Below, in pieces: positions 19,160-30,191 of a stretch of 64,000 nt of DNA. Both the position numbers and the translations under genes were made by a program. The notes beneath the pieces are model-generated. The model made no database searches and was not told where the DNA came from. It saw nothing but the letters and a program-made list of their open reading frames with translations. Origin of the DNA: Agapetus fuscipes. Taxonomy: Eukaryota; Arthropoda; Insecta; Trichoptera; Glossosomatidae. Location: positions 4,526,001 to 4,590,000 of the forward strand of contig OX637342.1 in NCBI GenBank assembly GCA_951799405.1, in the 5' to 3' direction. Position 1 is the stretch's first letter; every line of letters begins with the position of its first letter.

Positions 19160-19355
19160 GTAACGGAGGTAGTGGGTTCAAAGTCCGGCAGAACAACTCT
19201 ATGGGCAGAACTCAAAAATACACCATTTATATTTCCAAATATGCTTTTCGCTGGGTTGAAAAATTCATTGAAACCTTTAACAAAGACGGATCACCAAATG
19301 TCCATCCAGCCTTACAGCAACTAAGTCTTGCTTGAGAATAGGCGCTTTGTAATCC
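19160..19355 (+). mobile_element. SINE-B copy (5S-less), diverged
   Basis: Begins near a B-box-like gggttcaaagtccggc, then ttcgctgggttgaaaaattc, catccagccttacagcaact, cttgcttgagaat. 19360-19845 holds nothing recognised. Confidence 0.75.
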
Positions 19356-19849
19356 ACTTTATTTGTTAGTATTCAAATCAAAAGCCTGTCAATTTCATAA
19401 TATTATATTGATAAAGACTTTCAAAGGGTTCATTGAATCATTTTATACAAAATCGTAGCTACATACACAATAGACAGCCTTAAGAATCTTTGACTACAAT
19501 ACATTAGCATTACATGGCATTTGAAATCATGCGAGCAAAATAAGCTCTCTGGTTGAAGTGCATACAACTGGCCAGTTCAGAATAAGGCCAACACTCATTC
19601 CAAGCCATCTGATATATTTGATCACTTGCGAGATAAGAAATTAAATGAAAACAAAAATACGAAATAATGTAACTGATTGTCCAGCCTTGGTTAACTGAGG
19701 TAAATAATATTTTTCTCCGTATTAAGTACTTATATAATATCAAATGAAAAACAGACACGTATCGTCCCCTCAGTTCTTGTTTGTCTTATGTCCAATGAGC
19801 AATGTCTGTAAATGTACAGGACCAATATGTTGGACAGGACAATAATTAG

Positions 19850-20302
19850 GTAATTTTTTTTTTTTTTTTTTAAGAAAATCCTGTGCGGGAGACACCCTAG
19901 ATTCTGAAGACTCTAGGGGTCTATGACACTTGTTGTAGTGCCGCAGAGGTGTACGAGCTTGGTCGTCGCTACAAAGCGCCAATACTCAAGCAAGACCCAG
20001 TTGCTGTAAGGCTGGATGGACCCTTAGTGACCGGTCATTGGTAAAGGCTTATGAATTCTTCAACCCAGCGAAGAGCACATTCGAAATATTAATGGTATTT
20101 TTGGGTGCTCCGCCGGGATCCGAATCCACAACCTTCCATTTACGAGTCCAAAGTGTTGCCACTACGGACTACGGACCGGTCCGAGATGCCAACGACACGC
20201 GGTGTACCTGAGCGGTCACCCATCCAAGTACTGACCACGCCCAATGTTGCTTAACTTCGGTGATCTATGGGAACCGGTGCTTTCAACATGGCTAACGTCG
20301 TT
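19850..20302 (-). mobile_element. Compound 5S-tRNA SINE with LINE-D-like 3' tail (copy 1)
   Basis: In minus orientation there are four parts. First is a 115-nt 5S rRNA-like head (20302-20188; aagttaagcaacattgggcg, then gatgggtgaccgctcagg, the 5S C-box region). Second is a tRNA-like section with altered boxes (ggattcggatcc instead of GGTTCGAATCC). Third is the SINE-B body (tgctcttcgctgggttg, catccagccttacagc). Fourth is a 3' tail (19960-19861: cctctgcggcactacaac ... ctcccgcacaggattttctt) ending in A16. The tail matches the 3' end of LINE-D at 27000-27060. Transcription would be by RNA polymerase III. Confidence 0.85.
20188..20302 (-). repeat. 5S rRNA-derived SINE head (not a functional 5S gene)
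   Basis: 115 nt aligning with insect 5S rRNA through the internal control region (ggttcccatagatcaccg, aagttaagcaacattgggcg, tacttggatgggtgaccgc, cgcgtgtcgttggc). It lacks a T-run terminator and runs straight into the tRNA-like SINE body, so it is not annotated as a 5S gene. Confidence 0.85.
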
Positions 20303-20347
20303 GACAAAAAAAAAAAAAAAATTTAAATAAATAATTCATTAAAATAT

Positions 20348-20572
20348 CGCTCCTTGACTTATAGGGCTCCTTGACTTATAGGTTGGTATGCGGCTGACCA
20401 CCCATGCTGTAGAAAATGGTTCACTTTGCCAATGTCACCCCTGTTTCAGGGAAGGTCGGCAGGAGTTGCAAGGGCTACATGCGGCATGTTGTGAAATATT
20501 GTGAAAATGCATAAAATGTGAATCTCTAATGTCACTTATATTTTGCAACTTATATTAGATATTAGATTAGAT
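20348..20572 (+). repeat. Family C repeat copy
   Basis: ccttgacttataggttggta ... tgcggctgaccacc ... cagggaaggtcggcagg ... tatattagatattagatta. The first 15 bp are duplicated just upstream (ccttgacttatagggct). The central part is shortened. Confidence 0.85.
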
Positions 20573-21171
20573 TAAAATATCCTATAATTATTTTTATTTA
20601 TGGATGATATTAATACCTGTTTCTGGCCAGGCAGAATAGGTTGGTGGATGACATTCCTCTTCACAAATCTATTTAAAAAAAATGTCTTTTGAAAACTGGA
20701 AATTGATTTTTAAAATATTTCTAACAAATCTCACATTAGGTATCGTGTTGTACGTTTTTTTCTTAGCTCAGATTGTATAGAATGTGATTCAAGACAATTT
20801 CATTGAAAGGTCATCGTTGAATCAAATGGTAGATAAGCCAAACAAGCACTGGGACGACGGCATATCACATACTCTTGTAAGACAGGTTTTAAAGGTGTAT
20901 TACATATGCTAATATTTATTACGGTTACCTTTTTTTAAGGTTATATACATTTTATTGATGTTTGATAAATGCAAAGAACTAGACTTTATGTCGTCGAAAA
21001 ATTTATATGTATTTTTTGTTTTATTTGTGTCGGAGGAAGTAGTCAAGACCAACTTGTACTTAATTAGAATCTAGAAATAAATTAAACATGAGCCCTTGAG
21101 GTGAGACACACACAAGAGCGGCGCTCTTTTGTCATGTAAGATAATGATAATATGTAAGATAAAAGTACCTG
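20573..21171. other. Intergenic, mostly unassigned
   Basis: Contains a short block (aggttggtggatgacattcc, about 20637) that also occurs near 46497 and inverted near 62150, hence a small unclassified dispersed repeat. Nothing else seen. Confidence 0.4.
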
Positions 21172-21322
21172 GGAATCCCCCACAACCCCCTTCAACTGAA
21201 GTGCTTAGTGTAAAGTCTGCCTCCTTACGTGTAAAAAGAAATAGGTTCCACTCGCCACATGCGAAACCCTCCGGGGATGTTGCAGTAAGAAGTTACATTA
21301 TAGGTAGATTAGTTGCGTTTAC
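21172..21322 (+). mobile_element. SINE-A fragment (3' half)
   Basis: cttcaactgaagtgcttagt, ataggttccactcgccacat, gcagtaagaagttacatta and ttagttgcg match the SINE-A body. The head is absent. 21325-21670 is unassigned. Confidence 0.75.
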
Positions 21323-21669
21323 TCCTAGTGAGTGATAAAGTTTTTTTTTTTTTCGATATACGCAATATTTTACACGATCTACCATAATGTGAGTAAAACT
21401 GCTACAAATTATCACAACTTCTAAAATGCCATAAAAATAAGTTTTTAACTCAAAAAGTTGGCTCGACTATAGACTTCAGTATTGGGTTCAACCTGTACGC
21501 TAAATAAAAGGTTACATGTGATTAAACAATGAATGAGTTGCTATACATACTCGTACATAATGTCATTCATAGATGCAGTTTCGCAACAGACTTGTGCCGA
21601 AATCTGAAGCAGAAATGCGGGCTGAACACGCAACGATAGCGACTGCGAATTTAAGAGTAATTGAATTCA

Positions 21670-21780
21670 GAGACAATTAAAATAATTATGATGTAACTGT
21701 AACTGTGTCGCCATTCTGCTAGAGGTGGCCAGAGCCTCTGCACAGCTACTCTATTTCTTCTTATCCTTACATACCTCTTT
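21670..21780 (-). repeat. Dispersed repeat E, inverted copy
   Basis: Inverted version of the 17780-17860 block (ccattctgctagaggtggcc). Confidence 0.5.
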
Positions 21781-21786
21781 TTAATC

Positions 21787-22018
21787 TAATCTAAGTTGCT
21801 AAGATACGTAACATTGGGGGTTCACATTACATGCATTCTCACAAACAGACACTTATATAAGTTCGCGCTTGCACATGCCGCATGTGAACCTACAACATAA
21901 TAACCCAGATCTGAAATAAACTCTTGCCGACCTTCCCTGAAACAGTGGTGACATTGGTAAAGAGAACCATTTTCTACAGTATGGATGGTCAGCCGCATAT
22001 CCACATAAGGAACGACAA
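21787..22018 (-). repeat. Family C repeat copy
   Basis: Inverted copy: begins with the reversed tail side (taatctaatctaagttgc) and ends gatggtcagccgcatatcc. It lies head to head with the plus copy at 22038, so the two could pair. Confidence 0.85.
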
Positions 22019-22037
22019 TAGATTTCATTTTAAATTA

Positions 22038-22283
22038 TGGTTGGTATGCGGCTGACCACCCATGCTGTAAAAAAATGTTCACTTTGCCAATATCACCCCT
22101 GCTTCAGGGAAGGAACTCAAGAGTTGTAGGGTGTATGTCTATTTGAGATTTGGGTTTTATGTTGTAGGTTCACATGCGGCATGTGCAAGTGCGAACTTGT
22201 ACGTGTCTGCTTGTGAGAATGCATATAATGTGAATCCCCAATGTAACATATCCTTGCAAGATGCAACTTAGATTAGATTAGAC
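22038..22283 (+). repeat. Family C repeat copy
   Basis: gttggtatgcggctgaccac ... tgcaacttagattagatta. Close to the consensus. Confidence 0.88.
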
Positions 22284-22564
22284 AACATTCACTTTGTATA
22301 TACCTACGTTTCTTTCACAATCTCCTCAATCTGATCACTCTTTGTTTTGGGACACTGGGAGGAAATAACGTTTGATTTTCTTTTTTAAAAAAACCCGCAT
22401 CATAGTAAACCGGCTAATCTAATCTGCAATGCTGATTTGTAATGTTGGTTTATTAGTTTGCTACATTTTTTGCATAAGAAATTTTTGACTTTTTTTGTGT
22501 AGATTTATTTTTAAGGTTTTGTTGTTTTTTTTTTTTTGTAAACTTAAATGTCATTTATTACTCG

Positions 22565-22815
22565 TATTCCTTGACTTATAGGTTGGTATGAGGCTGACCA
22601 CCCATACTGTAAAAAATGGTTCACTTTGCCAATGTCACCCCTGTTTCAGGGAATGTCGGCAAGAGTTGCAGGGCTTATGTTCATTTGAGTTTGGATTTTA
22701 TTTGTAAGTACACAATCAGCATTTGTAAGCGCGAACTACACGTGTTTGTTTGTGGGCATACATCTGAGAACTTTGAATGAATATATCCTTGCAACTTAGA
22801 TTATAGGTTATAGAT
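22565..22815 (+). repeat. Family C repeat copy, diverged
   Basis: tccttgacttataggttggt ... cagggaatgtcggcaagagt ... tccttgcaacttagattata. 22816-23520 is AT-rich without further features. Confidence 0.85.
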
Positions 22816-23540
22816 TATAGATAGTCATCATCACTGGTCCGACAACCTGAGATAGATCGTGGCTTCCTTGATTAACCGCTGCCAACGCTAATCAGCATTA
22901 AATTTAGCCTCAAATAAGGTTTATATTTTTTATGCGTAGTTCTATGTATTTATAGGCAACAAAAAAAGTGTTACTGCGTTGATTTGTACTGATTCGATAC
23001 CTCAGGCAAAAAAACTGTTAGCTGGAAAAAACGTGAACTTTTAATAATTCGTTTAGTTCAGTTAATTGGACTTAATGTTGCATTAATCGAGTGCGAGGTG
23101 ATTTTTTTATTGGACCAAAAAAATATATCATTTTCAAGCTTCGTTTGAAACGTGGATATATTTTTTCATGTTTTTTTTTCACTTTGATGTGACACATTCA
23201 CACATATAATGTAACCCAAGAACAAAACGTAACGTTTAAACTCGACTGTAACGTTATACAAAAAAATAGGTAAAGTAAAGCAGCAGTTGCAAGAGCGTTT
23301 TTATTTTCATACAGTTTTGAAAGCGAACAGACAGCCATAAAAATTTGATACGTGCAATCTATTTTTTTGTTTTTTTGTTTTGTCATTTTGGACATTCGTT
23401 GTTTATAAATAGATTTTTTGTTTGTTCGACAAGGTCTTATTTTATTTGTGTAGTAGTTTTGTTTAAAATTAAAGTTCTACGCAAAAATCAGCAGTAGTAA
23501 ATATTACCTTTAGGATTTTTTATATTGTCTATCGACCGGA

Positions 23541-23825
23541 TGGTCGATAGCTCAGTTGGTAGTGCACCGAGGGTGTCAGAAACGATTTCCCGTTTCGGTG
23601 CTTATTTTAAACCTTAAATAAAATACCGGCAAGGTTTACTCAGCCTTCACATGAAATGAGTTTCATACCCCTCGGGAGCTGGGCAACTCCCACTTCAACT
23701 GAAGTAGTTGGCGTAAGACTGACTCCCTTAACTGTAAAAATAAATAGGTTCCACTTGCCACCTGCGACCCCTTCGGGGAAAACGCGGCAAGAAATAACAC
23801 TATATATGTAGCTTAGCAGCGTTTT
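23541..23825 (+). mobile_element. SINE-A with deletion through the tRNA B box
   Basis: Starts ggtcgatagctcagttggta, then jumps to gcaccgagggtgtcagaaac. The anticodon arm and B box are deleted, while the body is complete to cttagcagcg. It cannot carry a normal type-2 Pol III promoter. Confidence 0.85.
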
Positions 23826-23930
23826 TAACATATTGACATCTCTGCAAGACATGCCGCTCAAAATTCGTATGAAAATAATAAGAAAATTTAGATTTTTCTA
23901 TATTGTATGAAATTGGATAAGGGGCCGTCC

Positions 23931-24209
23931 ATAAATTCGTCATCGATTTTGGCCGCTTTTCGACCCCCTCCCCCCCCCTTACAATCATCCTATAGTCATT
24001 ATCTAATGACCCCTCCCCCCTCTTGCTGTAATAATGGATGAGCTTAATAATTAATAATGTTATATTACTTACATAATATTTTGTATATTTTGTAGAAATT
24101 GGTATTTAGAAGAACGACGTCACTTTTGGTACTCGTACATCATTTGCCATCATCCGCAGACCAGACTCCCCCCCCCTTAATGCGAATGACGTAATATATG
24201 GACAGTCCC
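23931..24209. mobile_element. MITE/foldback element with GGGGCCGTCCATA-type ends
   Basis: The left end ggggccgtccataaattcgt is mirrored by the right end acgtaatatatggacagtcc. C-rich runs occur internally (gaccccctccccccccctt on one side, ctcccccccccttaatgcg on the other). No ORF. Confidence 0.7.
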
Positions 24210-25060
24210 TAAGCACTCTTTAATTTTTCGAATTCGACATCACCCAAAATTACTCGCTCTCAGAGTATTGTTAACTGAAATAAATGCCCTAAAGTATTTT
24301 CCTACGCAAACATGTTTTTCTCCTTGTAGAATAAATAATAATTAAATTATTACACGCAAGTGCAATCAATTGACGTTTTAAACGGAACATTATTCAGAAA
24401 TTACATAGCTCGCTTATAATAGCCAGCCCATATTTGGTTGTAGCCAAAAAAAGGAAAACATATCATTTAACAGTACCTCGACAATTATACCAAAGTTCTG
24501 TTCGTTACGTAAGCTTTAATTTTCATGTAAAGCGGACTCGTTTAACGTAATTATATCAATAACAACCAATTTTCGATTAGTTCGTATTTCAAAACACTTG
24601 GGTTTTCAAAAATAATACGTTTTGTTGTCACGTAAGTACATAGGTTCGTAATAATATGTTTAAATATTTTAAGTATTAGTTTGTGTAAAGTTGCTAAGTA
24701 CTTGTTTTATGATGTATTTTTAGTTATTCTTATGATTTCAGAAAATATTGAACGCTGAAGAACTTACGTTAATACTCCAACAACAGCACCAAACCCCTCC
24801 ATAGAGTGGCAGCATCTAAAGTACAAATTACTTTGTTAATATCAAATAGAAGTGAAACCTAAAGAAGAAAAATATCAACACTTAATATTCTTGAAGACTT
24901 TTTGATTGGCAGTTTGGTATTCTTATTTATCAAATTGCGGGCGTCTTTTTCTTGAAAATTTATTGTTCCACTAGCAGACTGACCGTGCTGCGCACGGCTG
25001 TCTGCTAGGCCCTTCGGGCAGTGTAAGTCTGTCTTCGCAATAATTTTTTATCACTCGTGT
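24210..25060. other. Intergenic, nothing recognised
   Basis: AT-rich, no ORF above 60 codons with protein character and no clear repeat match. Confidence 0.5.
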
Positions 25061-25935
25061 CTCCAGGGGGGCATGCATTGAATATGAATTATAAAAGTTA
25101 TTGTATCTGTGCAACTTAGATTATATATTCTAATATTTAAAAAAAATCAAGCGCCACAACTATATGTTAGCGTGAAATGACATTTGCCAGTTTGTGGGCG
25201 TGCATTCAATTTGAATCATCAAATAACTTTTTTTGCAACTTTAGATTATAAATTAAATTGAACGTTGTTAAAGGATTTTTTAAACTCAAATCCTTGACGG
25301 ATAGGTAAGTATGAGCTTGAATACCCATATCGCAAAAAATGGTTACCTTGACAAATGTTTCCCCTGTTTTTGAAAAGGTTGGCAAAATTTGCAGGGCTTA
25401 TGTTCATTAGAGGCCATAATTTTAATTTGTAAGTTCACATGCAGCATTTATAAGTGCGAACCCACTCGTGTCTCGAATATGAATTATTAAAGTTATTGTA
25501 TCTGTGCAACTTAGATTTATATTCTAATATATTAAAAACATCAAGTGCCACAATTATATGTTAGCGTGAAATGACATTTGCCAGCTTGTGGGTGTGCATT
25601 ATATTTGAATCATCAAAACTCTTTTGTGCAACTTTAGATTATAAATTAAGATAACCGTTGTTTAAGGATTTTTCAAACTCAAATTCCTTCAAGTAAGGGT
25701 TATTATGAGGCTTACCACCCATATCGCATAAATGGGTTCACTTAACAAATGTTCCCCCTGTTTCTGTAAAGGTCGGCAAAAGTTGCAGGGCTTATGGTTA
25801 TGAGAGGCTGAAATTTTTATTTGTTATTACACATGCAGCATTGATAAGCGCGAACTTACTCGTGTCTCCATGGGGGCGTGCATTGAATATGAATTATAAA
25901 TGTTAAGGCATCTATGCAATTTAGAATATATATTG
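25060..25935 (+). repeat. Cluster of diverged family C repeats
   Basis: At least two old copies (about 25296-25515 and 25685-25935), each with ccttgac/ccttcaa...gtatgag, a degraded tttctg(t)aaaggt block, gcagggctta and a gcaacttaga end. 3' fragments lie at 25060-25140 and 25185-25255. The block gcgccacaactatatgttag (25151) recurs at 25546, indicating a local tandem duplication of about 395 bp. Confidence 0.65.
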
Positions 25936-26880
25936 TAATATTAAAAAGATTAAATGCCGCAAAAAGTATGGTTCCATATAAAAAGTTGACCTAATTGATC
26001 GTAATTATTTCTAAAAAATACATGTAATAACTGGTTGAAGTATAATTTTGAAATAAATAAAGAATATAGGTAGGTACTCAACGGAATTCAACAGAAAAAG
26101 AATCGACTTGTATGGCAACTTTGAAGCCTATGTTGAAGTGTTGGCAATTTATTTGAAATTCGAATGTCAAAATGAGTTTTGTTTCTCGCATAGGTTTTAC
26201 CTCTGTGGGTTTTACATAAAAAGGTGTTGTGATCGATCATGTTTATTTATTTAAAAAACAACAATTTAAAATCTACTAACGATGAGGAAGCACATCCCAA
26301 GTCCTGAACAATATTTGTTGTGAATATGACGTGCATCTGTTCAGGAGTTCTTCAGTTTGAATGCCATTAACGCACAATTATTTTGTATGGGGAGGCCGTT
26401 GAATTTTATATTATAGGGGATTAAAAAAAACAGGTATTCGTATTGTAAGTCAAAACATATTCGTAACCGAGGTACGACTTTCAGTACTAGGTAGGTACTC
26501 AACATTTTTTGTTACAGTATTAAAGCTAATTGTAGAGAAAATAAAGTCAATGCCACACCCACAGTCGTTGTCCTCAGGTTGTTTACCACTGCACCTTTAT
26601 CTTATACGAAGTATTGAGTAATAATCATTAACTTACCCAAAAACCTTCGGAGAGGTATTTTTGTGCAAATAACCAGCGGCTGTAAACACCAATTGATTTA
26701 TTGCATACATTTTTTCTGAAATAACTCATATTTAAACTGAAAGCTGTGTTATATTTTTTCTACATGATATGCTATAGGTATAATTTTCCCTATGTTTGAC
26801 TAAAATACTAAACAGATTTTAACGTGTAGATTTCACCTGAGATGAATTTATATATCAATCAAATTACTAACAGCTTTCTA
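25936..26880. other. Intergenic, nothing recognised
   Basis: AT-rich; no coding or repeat signature that I can support. Confidence 0.5.
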
Positions 26881-26975
26881 TTTTCCCTTGATTGTAGCGA
26901 AAAGCTGCCTCTTTTACCTGTGGAAATAAATACATTTAACAAGATCAAATTGCGTAGTGAAACACAGCGGGTGCT

Positions 26976-27340
26976 GTTTTTTTTTAAGGAATCCTGTGCA
27001 GGAGGCTCCCCAATTCTTGAAAGTCTTGGGGGTCTATGTCACCCTGGAAGGGCGCCGCAGAGGTGTTGCTTGTGTTGTTACTTCTTTCGTGAGGCGTTGC
27101 AAGGAAGTGGCGATTGATGTTGGTTTTAAATAAAACCGGATTAAATTGAAAAGGTAACACAGATACTGGTAGATCATTCCATAAACGAGCAGTTTGGCAA
27201 AGGAATGAGTCATGAAAACGCCAAGTTTTCATAGTTTTGAGATCGGCTGCACAGGGATGAATGAGAGTCGTACTACGAGTTTCCTTTTCTGAAATGCGAG
27301 GGGGAGGGATTAATGAATGGAGCTCATTACTTACATTGCA
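26976..27340 (-). pseudogene. LINE-D: Jockey/CR1-like RT C-terminal relic with 3' end
   Basis: The minus frame contains FHDSFLCQTARLWNDLPVSV, FNPVLFKTNINRHFL and a C terminus ...FQELGSLLHRIP. The 'SFL.RTARLWN.LP...F......FK..INR.L' pattern is a hallmark of the RT C terminus of Jockey-related insect LINEs. It ends in aaggaatcct (in plus) and an A9 tail. Only the last 100 or so codons remain. Related fragments at 28310-28430, 15676-15765 and 41049-41145; the 3' tail also appears on the SINE at 19850. Confidence 0.8.
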
Positions 27341-28300
27341 ACTTTATTTTTTTAAAACATTTTGTGACTCGAGAATGTAAAAATTTGATTATTTTATTGC
27401 CTCTTAATTCTATTCCATTTTGACCTTATTTTTATAATTTGCCTTTGATGTAGTATAAGGCTAACAAACCAAATTGCAAAAAAAAAAATCAATAATTTCT
27501 CCATTTTTTTATGATAATGTTTTAAGATTTAAATTTTTGGACCCCTGCTTGCGATTCCAATGCAGTAGCTAGTTACTTTTTGTTCTATAGGTAGTCGGAG
27601 GTTTTAACCACTAGACTACCATCGTGCAATTGTCGTGATGTTATGATTAAAATTAGACAATGCGTATGACATGCTTAAATTAATGTACAAATCAATCATT
27701 TTGATTTCATTAACCCTAATATAAAACATTGTCATTTACTCCTCTCAAAGGCGTAAATCAAAAATGTATGCAACATACGACAGCACCCCTAGGAAGTGAT
27801 TTACTTTTCATACATTTTTATATTTACGCAATCGAGGGAAGTTTATGCAATGATTTATATTCGGGGTTACTTATCTTATTCAAAACCATTCACAAATCTA
27901 TGCTCAGTAGGTACTCCAAATATAAAACAATGCGTAAGTAAATACTGAACAAACGCGTGAATCTAAAAATGTATTGAATATACAACAGCACCTCTGGTGA
28001 GTGTTTTCAGTTTTCATACTTTACTCTGTTTACGCGATTGTCGAGTGTATATACGCAATATTTTGTACAAGGGAATTTAAGTAATTTTCTTGACGTGCAT
28101 TGGTCACATTTAATTTTTCGGAATGCAGAATGTTTTTTTTATTATCAAGTCACGACTGACGGACCCTGCTGATAAAAAACAAAAAAAATCAAAGAAAGAG
28201 ATCTGCACACATAGGTAAATTCATGTGCTAAGGTTTATTTTGGGTGGAACTGGAAAGTGAAATGAGTTAACAAAATTACTAGTTGGCCAAACTACCCGTT
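27341..28300. other. Intergenic with one tRNA-like SINE scrap
   Basis: At 27590-27640, ggttttaaccactagactac resembles the inverted head of SINE-B. The rest is unassigned. Confidence 0.4.
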
Positions 28301-28309
28301 AATGAAATG

Positions 28310-28430
28310 ATATACCAGTTTTTGTGTTACCTTCTCAATTTAATCCGGTTTTATTCAAAACCAACATAAATCGCCACTCCTTTGCAGCGTTCCACGACAG
28401 AAGCAACAATTCAAGCAACACCTTTTGCTT
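28310..28430 (+). pseudogene. LINE-D RT C-terminal relic
   Basis: The plus frame FVLPSQFNPVLFKTNINRHS...HDRSNNSSNT parallels LPFQFNPVLFKTNINRHF...HERSNNTSNT of the 26976 relic. Confidence 0.8.
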
Positions 28431-28904
28431 TTGTCAACACATAATAAAATGGAATAAATTTAATGTCATACAAAATTTAAAAATTCAAAATGACTTACAT
28501 TATTCTGAAACCGCCCCTGGAACACACTACATACTTTACGCGAGTATTAATAAAAAGTAATTTACATGTGCTAGCGCAACTTCCCGGCTGCTGCTCCTAT
28601 CTTGGCTTACACATGGCACTTTATTTTATTTCAAGTGATCCATTGAACGTATTTTTAGGCACTTAATTTCCATCACTTTGATTTAGGATATAAAATATTT
28701 TATAGCCCTACGTGTTATTTTAATACTAAAAATATTAATATCGTATTTTTTGCAGGCTATCTCATGATAGTGCTCAGTTGAATGACAAAGAAAAAGAAGG
28801 AAACGGTGCACTTGCTGTTTTTTTTTAATGCCATACTTATTTTAAAAATACAAACGTGTTATATTAGAGACTTTGTTTTTAAACTAAGTCCGTTTCATAA
28901 GTTG

Positions 28905-28992
28905 AGAGAGTGTTTGCACTGCACGCATGAAAGCTCGGGTTTGAACCCTACCAAGGGTGTAAAACTGATTTCCCGTTTATTTGATTATATTT
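28905..28992 (+). mobile_element. SINE-A head fragment, diverged
   Basis: gagagagtgtttgcactgca, gctcgggtttgaaccctacc and agggtgtaaaactgatttcc match the tRNA-like head and first body bases of SINE-A, with B box ggtttgaaccc. Confidence 0.6.
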
Positions 28993-28999
28993 TTACAAT

Positions 29000-30058
29000 A
29001 AAATTGAATAAAACGCGTTGTGAAAAATTAACATTTAACCGCGAACTTTAAATTTACGAAATCGAGCGTTAAAAAGACGCGCACTTGCTTTGACATACCG
29101 TCACAGACTGCTGATAATGCGATCGAGATTCTATTTAAGTATTTTCTCTTGCTCAGCGACTTTCTCTCACTGTGATTGGTTGGGGGCGTGGCTTAACGAA
29201 TGCTCGGTTGATATTTCACATGGTGAGAGAGTTTTAATTTATCATTTCTATACGACAGCCACTTACTTATTTTAATCTGATGCGGCCCTGATGCGGTAAA
29301 AATCAAGAAGGATTCCAATTTCTTTCTCCTTTACTCTCACCTCTTCATCCTCGCGTAATATAAAACAAGTATGGCCAACGGCAGTAATATAAAGTATAAG
29401 TTACTTAAGAATAAATTTATAAAACGTCTTGGGGGCCCCTAGGACGCGGGGGCCCTTGCTTGGCCGCACCGCTCGAACCGTCTCTAATCCGGGCCTGGGT
29501 CTTCTCTATTTTGTCAATGTTTCTGGTAAAAAAAAAAGTAAGAAAGAATTATATTTTCAAAAAGAAAACACATGACGATGTGTTTTAATATTTTGAATGC
29601 AGTTTCTTCCACGATTAACAAAAAATCAATATACCTACCGGAGAGTTGGGCGTTACTATTTTTTTTTCTAGCAATACTTAAAACCAGCGATTCTACTATT
29701 CACACATAACACTACCGACGCCCGGCCATTTATTCTATTTTATTAATTTACTCACCATAAATGTCGTCAGAACATTAAAGTGTAATAAAAAATTGTATCA
29801 CTCCTTCTATCTATAAGTTTTATATTTTTCATCGATCGTTTTATAAATCCATCTTTCTTAAAAAAAAAATGGTACCTACTAGGTAGTTAAAGGTAATTGC
29901 ACTGTGATGTGTTAATAGGCGTCTACAGGAAATTCAATTTAAAGAAGAAGAAAACAACATTACTCACTTGACGTTTCGAGGTTATTGATTGTCAAAATTC
30001 CGCTCTCACTTTCATAACTTATTTATTGTGTGATTGAAGTGTTTAAAGACATTTCAAA
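29000..30058. promoter_or_regulatory. Intergenic and probable promoter region upstream of the farnesyltransferase gene
   Basis: Includes a GC-rich patch (gggggcccctaggacgcggg, about 29430). The immediate upstream sequence (29940-30058) has no obvious TATA box in the usual place. Start site not defined. Confidence 0.35.
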
Positions 30059-30191
30059 ATGTCAGATTGTGAAGACTCGAATGATTCCAACTGGGTTCTG
30101 TACAGAGATCGTCCCGAATGGCGCGACGTCAAGCCAGTTCCTCAAGATGACGGACCCGATCCCATAGTCGCCATCGCATATTCTGAAAAAT
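30059..30191 (+). CDS. FNTA: FNTA exon 1
   Basis: ATG at 30059 ([21 protein letters not shown]) to donor AAAT|gtattt; ends one base into a Phe codon completed in exon 2. Confidence 0.93.
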
